A stretch of DNA of 18,143 bases from Mariprofundales bacterium (lineage in GTDB: Bacteria; Pseudomonadota; Zetaproteobacteria; Mariprofundales; S012-25), in NCBI GenBank assembly GCA_015487905.1, contig WFOX01000242.1, positions 1 through 18,143 of the forward strand, written 5' to 3'. Shown here piece after piece: positions 7,328 to 14,408 of this stretch; position 1 is the first letter of the stretch; each line of letters begins with the position of its first letter. The notes below the pieces were generated by a model. It did not search any database and had not been told where the DNA came from. It was given only the letters and a program-made list of their open reading frames with translations. The position numbers and the translations under genes are program-made.

Positions 7328-7399
7328 GTGCGGTGCGTTGTGGCATGGTGTTTAGGTTTGAAGTTTGCGCGCACGAACAAGCTTGCGGAGGTGGCGTGA
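7304..7399 (+). CDS. possible 31-residue peptide overlapping the radical SAM start
   Basis: From the ATG at 7304 a 31-codon frame (begins MPSIGAWHVRC, ends KLAEVA) stops with TGA at 7397-7399, sharing GTGA with the GTG start of the radical SAM gene. The position and junction resemble a coupled leader peptide or a peptide-modification precursor, and it contains two Cys and two Trp. Against this, there is no good ribosome binding site before the ATG (only AAAAG), and the ATG sits inside a perfect inverted repeat. Chance is a fair explanation in DNA this GC-rich. Confidence 0.2.
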   Translation: MPSIGAWHVRCVVAWCLGLKFARTNKLAEVA

Positions 7400-8469
7400 A
7401 GCTGCACGAGATTACGGGCCTTCTGCTTCCTGACGGGCGCTTGATAGAGCTTTCCGTGCGCGAGGGCGAGATCGTGCTGGCGGCGCAAGAGGGCGAGTTG
7501 CGGCTTGTGGGCGCGTTTGCCGAAGCGCTGCGCGCATGGCTTGCCCAGGGCAAGCCCTCGCCGCTGCTCGGCGTGTTGGAGCGCCGCTATCCGTGGCTTG
7601 CGGGGCTTTCCCGCGCCAAGGCGTTCGGCCGCGGTCATGCGCGCGCGGCCTTGTGCCGGCCGCTGGCGATGTTGTTCGTGGAGCTCACCGAGCGCTGTCA
7701 GGAGCGCTGCGTCCATTGCTATGCGGAATCGCTGCCGGAGCGCACGCGCATGTTGCCGCAAGCATGGGCGCGCAAAGCGCTGGATGAGGCCGCGGCCTTG
7801 GGCGCGCGCTGGGTGCAGTTCACGGGCGGGGATCCGCTATTGCATCCTGAGCTGCCCGCATTGGTGCGCCATGCGCGTGCATTGGGGCTTGGGGTGGAAA
7901 TCTTCACGAACGGCCTTGCCTTGCGGGAGGGGCTGCTTGCGCGGCTTGCGCCTTTGGGCGTGCGCTTTTGCTTTTCGGTGTATGCGCTGCGTGCCGAGGT
8001 GCACGATGCGATCACGCGCGTGCCGGGATCGCTTGGGCGCACGCTGGCCGCCATCGCGCGCGCACGCGCAGCAGGCGCGGAAGTGCGCGCGGCCATTGTC
8101 GTGATGAAGGACAACGAAGCTTGGCTTGCGGAAACGATGGCCGGGCTTGTGCGCGAACATGGGCTTGCGCCCGAGCATGTGCGCGTGGATTTCGTGCGTC
8201 CCGTGGGCCGTGGACGCGCGGTGCAAGCCCCTTCGCAAGTGCGCGTGCTGCACCTGCCCGTGCATGCGACGACGGACGGCGGCAAGCTTTGCCTCGCCGT
8301 GGACGGAAGTCTGTATCCTTGCGTGTTCGCGCGTTGGCTGCGCCTTGGGTTTTTGCATGAGGGCATCGCCTCTGTGCTGCAACGCGCCGCAGCCGAGCAA
8401 GTGGGCACACCTGCGCGTCTTTCTTGTCCGGATTGCCGCGCGCTTGCGCGCGCGCTCGCGGCGGCATGA
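7396..8469 (+). CDS. radical SAM protein with SPASM-like C-terminus (peptide-maturase type)
   Basis: A 357-residue radical S-adenosylmethionine enzyme. Residues 1-95 form an N-terminal domain of unclear family (ITGLLLPDGRLIELSVREGE). The radical SAM cluster motif is Cys101, Cys105 and Cys108 in ELTERCQERCVHCYAE, followed by the SAM-binding FTGGDPLLHPEL. The C-terminal region has four cysteines, Cys299 and Cys309 in KLCLAVDGSLYPCVF and Cys344 and Cys347 in LSCPDC, which fits one auxiliary iron-sulfur cluster of the SPASM/twitch kind found in peptide-modifying enzymes such as PqqE. The start is GTG at 7396 after GGAGG (7387-7391); an ATG at 7345 lacks a ribosome binding site. The stop overlaps the next gene as ATGA. 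With PqqD and an HPr-kinase relative behind it, it most likely modifies a peptide or protein; the substrate is unknown. Confidence 0.85.
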   Translation: MKLHEITGLLLPDGRLIELSVREGEIVLAAQEGELRLVGAFAEALRAWLAQGKPSPLLGVLERRYPWLAGLSRAKAFGRGHARAALCRPLAMLFVELTERCQERCVHCYAESLPERTRMLPQAWARKALDEAAALGARWVQFTGGDPLLHPELPALVRHARALGLGVEIFTNGLALREGLLARLAPLGVRFCFSVYALRAEVHDAITRVPGSLGRTLAAIARARAAGAEVRAAIVVMKDNEAWLAETMAGLVREHGLAPEHVRVDFVRPVGRGRAVQAPSQVRVLHLPVHATTDGGKLCLAVDGSLYPCVFARWLRLGFLHEGIASVLQRAAAEQVGTPARLSCPDCRALARALAAA

Positions 8470-8765
8470 GCGAAGAGGCCTTGCGCCTTCCCGAGCGGCC
8501 GCGCAAGCGCGAGGGGCTTGTGCGCGAGGAGCTGGAAGGCATGGACGAGGTTATTTACTTGGACGAAGACACGGCCTCGCATTTTGCGCTCAATGCCACC
8601 GCCGCGGCCGTGTTGGAGCTTTGCGATGGCACGCGCACGGTGGAGGAAATCGCCGATGTGATCGCTGCGGCCACGCAGGCGCCGCCCGATGAAGTGCGCA
8701 AGGATGTGCAAATGATCCTCACCGAGTTTTTGGGCTACGGCTTGATCCAGCCAGCTTCCGAGTGA
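8466..8765 (+). CDS. PqqD-family peptide-binding protein
   Basis: A 99-residue protein with the PqqD winged-helix pattern: VIYLDEDTASHFALNATAAAVLEL (about 29-52), then CDGTRTVEEIADVIAA, and a C-terminal helical part ending LGYGLIQPASE. PqqD domains bind the leader of a ribosomal precursor peptide and present it to a radical SAM partner. The ATG overlaps the radical SAM stop (ATGA, 8466-8469), and the next gene begins directly after its stop (TGAATG), so the three are surely co-translated. As I recall, a similar arrangement of a PqqD-like protein with an HprK-related kinase is catalogued as an HPr-rel-A system; the assignment here is from fold pattern and neighbourhood, not a search. Confidence 0.85.
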   Translation: MSEEALRLPERPRKREGLVREELEGMDEVIYLDEDTASHFALNATAAAVLELCDGTRTVEEIADVIAAATQAPPDEVRKDVQMILTEFLGYGLIQPASE

Positions 8766-9596
8766 ATGCGCTGGCGCTTGCAGATCGCCGCGGCCACATT
8801 GGAGGTGGTCTCCAGTATCCCGCAGGCCAACCCCGTGCTTGCGGCATTGTTTGCGCCCTATGCGCGCACAAGCCGTCCCCCCCAGAGCCGGTTTCGGCTG
8901 CTTCCGCACGCCAAAGGCGCCGCGCTTTGGTGCGACGAACACCTGCTTTGGCAAGGGGATCTTGCGGAGACCTTGGCCGGGCTGGAGGTGCATGTGTACC
9001 TGCGCGCGCTTGCGCTGCTTGCACCCACCCACCTTTCCCTGCACGGCGCTTGGTTCGCCTGGGGGCGCAAGGCCGTGGTCGTGGTGGCGCCTTCAGGCGG
9101 CGGCAAATCCAGCTTGGCGACGGCGGCGGTGCTCTCCGGCGCATTGTATGGCTCCGATGAGTTCGCGTTGCTGGCTGCAAACGGCATGTTGGAGGCGTTT
9201 CCGCGGCCGCTGCAATGGGGGCGCGTGCGGCATCCGGCCTTTTCGCATGCACGCATGCGTGCAGCAGGGCTGCGCAAAGCAAGACTTTGTTTTCGCGACT
9301 ATACGGGCGCGCGCAGGATGAACCTTTGGTGGTTGCCTGTGCGCGTGGCAAGAACCCCGCGCGCGCCTAGCCTGATTGTCTTTGCCAAGTGGGTGCCGCA
9401 AGGGGGGCTGGAGATCGCGCCGCTTGCGCGCGCACATGCGCTTGCCCAGCTCGTGCAGCATTTGCATCACCAAATCCCGGCGCGCGAGGCGCTGCGAAGC
9501 CTGCATGCGCGCATCCCGCGCGATGCGCGTTTTCTCAGGCTTCACTTTCACGAGTCCATGCAAGCCGTGCAGGCGCTGCGCCGCTTGTTGCGTTAG
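8766..9596 (+). CDS. HPr kinase-related P-loop protein
   Basis: A 276-residue protein with an N-terminal region (about 1-95) of unclear fold, then an HprK-like nucleotide-binding core. This comprises a beta strand leading into the Walker A loop VVVVAPSGGGKSSL (Lys114), and a downstream GSDEFALLAANG (129-140) at the place of the HprK acidic segment. Genuine HPr kinase/phosphorylase modifies the phosphocarrier HPr on serine; relatives tied to RiPP clusters phosphorylate peptides. No PTS gene is nearby, and the gene abuts the PqqD-like gene with no spacer, so a peptide or protein substrate shared with the radical SAM enzyme is more likely. The stop TAG shares TTAG with the convergent phosphatase-family gene. 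Confidence 0.8.
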   Translation: MRWRLQIAAATLEVVSSIPQANPVLAALFAPYARTSRPPQSRFRLLPHAKGAALWCDEHLLWQGDLAETLAGLEVHVYLRALALLAPTHLSLHGAWFAWGRKAVVVVAPSGGGKSSLATAAVLSGALYGSDEFALLAANGMLEAFPRPLQWGRVRHPAFSHARMRAAGLRKARLCFRDYTGARRMNLWWLPVRVARTPRAPSLIVFAKWVPQGGLEIAPLARAHALAQLVQHLHHQIPAREALRSLHARIPRDARFLRLHFHESMQAVQALRRLLR

Positions 9597-10342
9597 GCGG
9601 CCTGGCGGGCCGCAGAGGTGATGGTCGCCGCCAGCAAGCAATGATCGGAGGCGCCCGTGGGCACGGCACACACGCCTTCTATGGAAAGATCAGGTGTGGC
9701 AAGCACATGATCAATCGCGCGCACAGGCGACCAGCTCGGCCAGGTGGCCACGGCGCCGGAGGCAGGCGGCACAAGCCCCGTCAGTTGATGCAAGAGCCGA
9801 AACTCGGGGCTGTGCGGCGTGCAATTGAGATCGCCGAGCAGCAAGGTGCGTTGCGGGGCCACGAGTTCAGCAAGGGCGGCCACCTGCAATCTGCGTGCGC
9901 GGCGGCTGAGCGAAAGGTGGGTGACGATCACGCACCAATGCTCGCCGTGCACATCCAGCACGACGCGCAGGGCACCGCGGCCGTGCCGCGAACCGGGAAG
10001 CCGATGGCGCGTGCATGCAAGCACGGGAAAGCGCGCAAGAAGCCCGAGGGTGATCTTGGCGAGCTTGCCGATGCGGCGCGTGGTCATGGCTGCGCGGTAA
10101 GGAAAGCCCGCAAGCTCCGCAAGCCGCGCCAGCTGATCGCAGCCGCCTGTGCGCATGCCGCCCGCATCGGCCTCTTGCACGCCCACGATCGCATAAGGCG
10201 CAAGAAAGCGGGCTGCGCGCGCAAGCACATGCGCTTGTTCGGGATGCGGCAGAAGATACCGCCATCCGTGGGCCCAAAGGTGCTGCGGGGCATGGCTGCC
10301 CACGCCTGCTTGCAGGTTGAATGTCGCCACGCGAATGCGCAT
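9593..10342 (-). CDS. endonuclease/exonuclease/phosphatase-family hydrolase
   Basis: A 249-residue metal-dependent phosphoesterase of the DNase I-like fold. The active-site set is visible: Asn9 in VATFNLQAG, Glu57 in VGVQEADAGG, His142 in VTHLSLS, Asp171 and Asn173 in LLLGDLNCTPHS, Asp211 in IDHVL, and the SDH triad 232-234. It has no signal peptide, so it is probably cytoplasmic. Family members hydrolyse DNA, nucleotides, phosphoinositides or other phosphodiesters, and the substrate cannot be chosen from sequence. The frame is open upstream to 10546, but that part is the antisense of the next gene. The ATG at 10340-10342 gives the family N-terminus, though no clear ribosome binding site precedes it. 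It diverges from the DUF4390 gene with 48 nt between. Confidence 0.85.
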   Translation of the reverse strand: MRIRVATFNLQAGVGSHAPQHLWAHGWRYLLPHPEQAHVLARAARFLAPYAIVGVQEADAGGMRTGGCDQLARLAELAGFPYRAAMTTRRIGKLAKITLGLLARFPVLACTRHRLPGSRHGRGALRVVLDVHGEHWCVIVTHLSLSRRARRLQVAALAELVAPQRTLLLGDLNCTPHSPEFRLLHQLTGLVPPASGAVATWPSWSPVRAIDHVLATPDLSIEGVCAVPTGASDHCLLAATITSAARQAA

Positions 10343-10390
10343 GCGCGCAATGGTAGGTGCAAGGCGGGTGCACGCGCTAGGTTCAAGCCC

Positions 10391-10915
10391 ATGCGCAAGG
10401 CGGCGCGATGGCTCGTTGCATTCGGTCTTTGCGGTCTTTTGCACGCGCAGACCGCAGGGCTTGCGCTGCGCCTTACGCACGATGTGCTGCGCGTAAGCGT
10501 GCCTTGGCCCGGGGATATGCACGCGCTTGCCGAGCTTGCGCAGCAAGGCGGCGTTGCGCTCAGATGGCGGTTTGTGCTTGCGCGCGTGCGCAGTTGGTGG
10601 CTACCTGATGAGGAGATTGGGGAGCTCGTCATCACGCGCACACTTGCACCGGATCTGCTGGCAGGCGGCTGGCGCGTGCATGAGGAGCCAAGCGGCCTTT
10701 CTTGGCATGTGGATGCGCTTTCGCAAGCGCTGAAACGCCTGGCCGTGATCCAGGACTTCCCGGCCTTTGATCGTTCGCTGTTGCAATCCGGCGCGCGCTA
10801 TCGCTTGCAGCTTGAGGTGGAACGCTATGCGGGCACGACGGTGCCCACGGGTTGGTGGGCGCGGCTTTGGGTTTCGCCCATCTTTTCGCTGAGCGCCGAG
10901 TTCCGCGCGCCTTGA
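10391..10915 (+). CDS. DUF4390 family exported protein
   Basis: A 174-residue protein with an N-terminal signal-like segment (MRKAARWLVAFGLCGLLHAQ, likely cleaved after about residue 20) and a beta-rich body matching the DUF4390 type: LPDEEIGELVITRTL, LSQALKRLAVIQDFPAFDRSLL, and a C-terminal WARLWVSPIFSLSAEF. The molecular function is unknown. In many Betaproteobacteria it sits directly before ntrY, as here, suggesting a part in extracytoplasmic sensing by NtrY; that link is inference from gene order. The ATG at 10391 is the first codon after the divergent 48-nt gap; the long frame upstream of it is antisense to the phosphatase gene. The stop TGA overlaps the ntrY TTG start (TTGA). Confidence 0.8.
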   Translation: MRKAARWLVAFGLCGLLHAQTAGLALRLTHDVLRVSVPWPGDMHALAELAQQGGVALRWRFVLARVRSWWLPDEEIGELVITRTLAPDLLAGGWRVHEEPSGLSWHVDALSQALKRLAVIQDFPAFDRSLLQSGARYRLQLEVERYAGTTVPTGWWARLWVSPIFSLSAEFRAP

Positions 10916-13071
10916 AGCTGCATCGCTGGGTTTGGCCGCCGCTTTTGGGCGCCGTGGCATTGGCGGCGCTCGCCTGGAAGGCCTGGCCCGGCAAGCACTG
11001 GCCCGGCGGATGGCTTGCTTGGATCAACCTCGGATTGCTCGGCACGGGGGCTGCGGCCCTGCTGGGCGCCGCGATCAAGCTTCTTCACGAAGGTCCGCCG
11101 CCGCCGGGCGTGCGGCTGCGCATCAAGATGCAAAGCGTGATCGGCGTGCTCGTGCTCGTGCCCGTGTTGCTCACGCAATATGCCGCAAGCGCAATCGTGG
11201 ATAAGGGGCTGGCCACCTGGTTTGATGTGCGCGTGGAGCGGCTTTTGGATGAGGCGCTGGCAATTGCACAGGGCTTTTATGCGCGCCTCAAAAGCGATGT
11301 GCGCCGCGACGCCGAGGTCTTGGCGCGCCATCCGGCGGTGGTGGCCGCCGCATTGCAATCGGGCGCTGCCGAGACAGCCGCGCGTGCAATGCAAGCGCTT
11401 GCGCGTTTGCACGGCTGGACGGCCGTGGAGCTTTTTGATGCCGCGGGAAGGCTCGTGGTGGGACTGCGCGGTGATGGCACGCCGATCTTGGAGCCCATGC
11501 CCTGGAGCGAGGGCGCGCGCATTGCAGCACGGCTGGGCCGCAGCACCGTGGAGGTTCTCGGCACGCCCACAGGCGAAGAGGTGCGTGCCCATGCCCCCGT
11601 GCGCTTCGGCGGCGTGCTCGTGGGGCTTGTGCGCGTGACGATGGAGCCGGCTGCGCATGTCGCCAAAAGCGCGCGCGCCATTGAGCGCGACTATCGCAAA
11701 TATCGCGTGCTTGCGCGCGAGCGCGCGGCATTGCGCGAGCTTTTCGTGCAGGCCACCTTGTTCGTGGGGATTCTTGCAGGCGGCTTGGGCGTGTGGCTTG
11801 CAGGGGCGTTTGCGCGGCGCATCGCGCATCCGCTTGGGGAAATCGCAGAAGCGCTCGCGCGCGTGGGTGAGGGCGATGTGCAGGCGCGCGCGCCCGTGCG
11901 CGGCAATGACGAGATCGCTGAGCTTGCGCGCGCCTTCAATGCGATGGCGGAGCGCCTGCAGCGCAATCTTGCGGCCATTGAGCGGACGCAGCGGGAGCTT
12001 GCGGAGGCGCTGGGCGCAAGCCGCCAGCGCCAGCAAATCTTAGAGGCCTTGCTCGCACGGCTGGATGTGGGCGTGGTGCTTGTGGATGCAGCTTTGCGCA
12101 TTCGCCTCGTCAATGCGGCTTGGCACGAGCTTTTGGAGCTCGGCGAGGACTGGGCGCCCGGCGCATCGCTGGCTGCGCGCGCGACAGGCAAATGCGCGTT
12201 TTTGCGCGAGATCTTTGATGAGCTTGTGCACACGCACGATCGCGTGGATGTGGAGCGCGATTGGGAAAGCCCCACGCGCGGATTGCGGCGGCTCTCCGTG
12301 CATGCCTCATGGCTGGAAGGCGCAGGCCGCGGGGCCTTTACGGGCGTGTTGTTCGTGGTGGCGGACATCACCGAGCTTGCGCGCGCGGAAGAGGCCCGCG
12401 CTTGGGCGGAGGTGGCGCGCAGACTCGCGCACGAGATCAAAAATCCGCTTACCCCCGTGCGATTGGCGGCCGAGCGCATGCTGCGCAAACTGCGTGATAA
12501 ACTCGCCGGGCAAGATGCAGCCGTTTTGGAGCGCGCTTGCACGACGATCGTATCGCAAGTGCAACGCTTGGAGCGCCTCGTCAATGACTTTTCACGCATG
12601 GCGCGCTTGCCGCGGCCGGAGCCTGTGCCCGTGCGCGCCGCCGATGTGCTTGCCGAGATCGCCGAGTTGTATCGCCCGCGGCCTGAGGTGTGCGTAGAGA
12701 TGCCGAAAGAGGCGCTCATCGCCCTTGCCGATGCGGATCTTATCAAGCAGGTGCTGATCAATCTCGTGGAAAATGCGTTGTTTGCCGTGGGCGAGCGGGC
12801 CGCTGCGGGCAGCGTGCGCGTAGGCGCCGCTTCGGGCGCGGATGGCTGGGTGGAGTTCATCGTGGAAGACGACGGCCCCGGCGTGGAGGAAAGCGTTGCC
12901 ACGCGCTTGTTTGAACCCTATGTTTCCACAAAGCCGGGAGGTTCAGGCTTGGGGCTGGCCATCGCAAGGCGCATTGCAGAAGAACACGGCGGCGAACTCG
13001 TGCTTGCGCGGCGCAAAAAGCCCACGCGATTCGTGCTGCGATTGCCGGCGGCGAGGGAGGAGGGCGCATGA
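10912..13071 (+). CDS. ntrY: NtrY-type sensor histidine kinase
   Basis: A 719-residue membrane kinase. Transmembrane segments lie at about 7-22, 35-58, 74-95 and 277-300, with an extracytoplasmic sensor region between the last two. A HAMP linker follows (RIAHPLGEIAEALARVGEGD, NDEIAELARAFNAMAERL), then a PAS-like domain (RLDVGVVLVDAALRIRLVNA). The H-box is RRLAHEIKNPLTPVRLAAER with phospho-acceptor His507, followed by an HATPase_c domain with the N-box Asn621 (NLVENALFAV), EDDGPGV and GGSGLGLAI. It phosphorylates the adjacent NtrX. The TTG at 10912 overlaps the DUF4390 stop; a GTG at 10852 is open but lies deep in the previous gene. The true input signal (nitrogen, oxygen or envelope state) cannot be told from sequence. 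Confidence 0.92.
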   Translation: MKLHRWVWPPLLGAVALAALAWKAWPGKHWPGGWLAWINLGLLGTGAAALLGAAIKLLHEGPPPPGVRLRIKMQSVIGVLVLVPVLLTQYAASAIVDKGLATWFDVRVERLLDEALAIAQGFYARLKSDVRRDAEVLARHPAVVAAALQSGAAETAARAMQALARLHGWTAVELFDAAGRLVVGLRGDGTPILEPMPWSEGARIAARLGRSTVEVLGTPTGEEVRAHAPVRFGGVLVGLVRVTMEPAAHVAKSARAIERDYRKYRVLARERAALRELFVQATLFVGILAGGLGVWLAGAFARRIAHPLGEIAEALARVGEGDVQARAPVRGNDEIAELARAFNAMAERLQRNLAAIERTQRELAEALGASRQRQQILEALLARLDVGVVLVDAALRIRLVNAAWHELLELGEDWAPGASLAARATGKCAFLREIFDELVHTHDRVDVERDWESPTRGLRRLSVHASWLEGAGRGAFTGVLFVVADITELARAEEARAWAEVARRLAHEIKNPLTPVRLAAERMLRKLRDKLAGQDAAVLERACTTIVSQVQRLERLVNDFSRMARLPRPEPVPVRAADVLAEIAELYRPRPEVCVEMPKEALIALADADLIKQVLINLVENALFAVGERAAAGSVRVGAASGADGWVEFIVEDDGPGVEESVATRLFEPYVSTKPGGSGLGLAIARRIAEEHGGELVLARRKKPTRFVLRLPAAREEGA

Positions 13072-14408
13072 GCGCGCGCGTGCTCGTGGTGGATGACGAA
13101 GCCAGCATCCGCGAATCGCTCAAGGATCTCCTAGAGGACGAAGGGTTTCTCGTAGGTCTTGCGGCCTCGGGCGAGGAGGCGCTTGCTTGGCTTGCGCGCT
13201 ATCGCGCGGATTGCGTGCTGTTGGACATTTGGTTGCCGGGCATAGACGGGCTGGAGGTGCTGGCACGCATTCGCGCAAAGGATCCCGATCTTCCCGTCAT
13301 CGTGATGAGCGGGCATGCGACGATTGACGCAGCCGTAGAGGCCACGCGCAAGGGCGCCTTTGACTTTCTTGAAAAACCGCTCGCGAGCGAGCGCCTGCTT
13401 GTGCAGGTGCGCAATGCGGTGGCGCAGCGCGCGCTTTCGCACGAAAACCGCGCGCTCAAGCGCCAGGCGCGTGCTGTGGCGCCGCATGTGGTGGCCGTCT
13501 CGCGCGCGATGCGCGAGGTGCTTGCGCTTTTGGACAAGGCGGCAAGCACGCATGCCCCCGTGCTGCTCGTTGGCGAGCGCGGCACAGGCAAAAGCCTGCT
13601 TGCGCGCTATTTGCACGCGCGCAGCGCGCGCGCCGAGCATCCCTTCGTGTGCGTGCATCATGCCGAGCTTGCAGGCGAGGATGCCGATGCGCGTTTGTTC
13701 GGGCTCGGCGAGCGCGAGGAAGGACTTTTGCCTTTGGCCCATCGCGGCAGCCTCTTCGTGGACGGACTGGAGCATCTGGATCCCGCACTGCAGGCGCGTT
13801 TGGCGCGCGCTTTGCGCACGCGGCGCGTGCAGCCTTTGGGCGGGCGCACGCGCGAGGTGGATGCGCGCGCCATCGCCTCGGTGAATGAGGATCCGGCAGC
13901 GCTTTTGCGCGCAGGGCGTTTGGACGAAGAGACCTATTACTTCTTCGCCGTGTTGGAGGTGCGCGTGCCGCCCTTGCGTGCCCGCCGCGAGGACATCCCT
14001 GAGCTTGTCGCCTACTTCGCCGAGCTGCATGCACGCGAGCTGGATCGCAAGCCCGTGCGTTTCAGCGAAGAGGCGATCGCGCGGCTTTGCGCGCACGCTT
14101 GGCCCGGCAATGTGCGCGAGCTTTCCAACTATGTGGAGCGCTGCACGATTCTTATGCCCGGCGAGACGATCACGGACAAAACGATGCCCGCGCTTGGTGC
14201 GGCAAGCGGCGAGGTCGTGGACTTGCACGGCTCCTTCCGCGAGGCGCGCGCGGCGTTTGAACGCGCCTATCTCTTGCGCCATTTGGAGCGCTGCGGCTGG
14301 AACATCGCCAAAACCGCGCGTGCGATCGGCATGGAGCGCAGCCAGTTGCATCGCAAGTTGCAGCAGCTCGGCATCACGCCGCCCAGCCGCAATCAGGAGC
14401 CAGCGTGA
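13068..14408 (+). CDS. ntrX: NtrX-type response regulator with degenerate AAA+ domain
   Basis: A 446-residue regulator with a receiver domain (1-120, Asp53 in VLLDIWLPG, Lys in FLEKPL), a central AAA+ domain, and a C-terminal Fis-type helix-turn-helix (AKTARAIGMERSQLHRKLQQ). Walker A is intact (GERGTGKS, 169-176). The rest of the ATPase is eroded: there is no GAFTGA loop between FGLGEREEG and HRGSLF (212-230), Walker B reads LFVDGLEHL with Gly233 where the second acidic residue should be, and the usual FREDLYYRL reads RLDEETYYFF (284-293), removing both arginine-finger positions. It is therefore unlikely to activate sigma-54 promoters and probably acts as a conventional DNA-binding regulator. 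The start overlaps the ntrY stop (ATGA), and the stop overlaps trkA (GTGA). Confidence 0.9.
   Translation: MSARVLVVDDEASIRESLKDLLEDEGFLVGLAASGEEALAWLARYRADCVLLDIWLPGIDGLEVLARIRAKDPDLPVIVMSGHATIDAAVEATRKGAFDFLEKPLASERLLVQVRNAVAQRALSHENRALKRQARAVAPHVVAVSRAMREVLALLDKAASTHAPVLLVGERGTGKSLLARYLHARSARAEHPFVCVHHAELAGEDADARLFGLGEREEGLLPLAHRGSLFVDGLEHLDPALQARLARALRTRRVQPLGGRTREVDARAIASVNEDPAALLRAGRLDEETYYFFAVLEVRVPPLRARREDIPELVAYFAELHARELDRKPVRFSEEAIARLCAHAWPGNVRELSNYVERCTILMPGETITDKTMPALGAASGEVVDLHGSFREARAAFERAYLLRHLERCGWNIAKTARAIGMERSQLHRKLQQLGITPPSRNQEPA

Noticed and set aside
7321..7349. TTGGCA at 7321 as a -35 box of the radical SAM promoter
   Set aside because: At the expected spacing the -10 position reads CATGGT, a poor match, and TTGGCA is explained as an arm of the inverted repeat.
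7075..7395. N-terminal extension of the radical SAM frame to 7075
   Set aside because: It runs antisense through the RRM gene and across both inverted repeats; the GTG at 7396 has a ribosome binding site and a normal N-terminus.
7719..9044. 441-codon minus-strand frame under the radical SAM / PqqD / HprK-like cassette
   Set aside because: The plus-strand genes have clear motifs and coupled starts; the antisense protein is low-complexity Arg/Ala/Ser with no recognisable domain.
9597..9613. GC hairpin GCGGCC-tggcg-GGCCGC just after the HprK-like stop as a terminator
   Set aside because: There is no T-run on either strand, and the sequence codes for the C-terminus of the convergent phosphatase gene; a chance palindrome is likely.
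9389..10390. Long N-terminal extension of the DUF4390 frame
   Set aside because: The extension is antisense to the phosphatase-family gene; the signal peptide begins at the ATG at 10391.
13131..14351. 406-codon minus-strand frame under ntrX
   Set aside because: It mirrors the receiver, AAA+ and HTH coding of NtrX and has no motif of its own.
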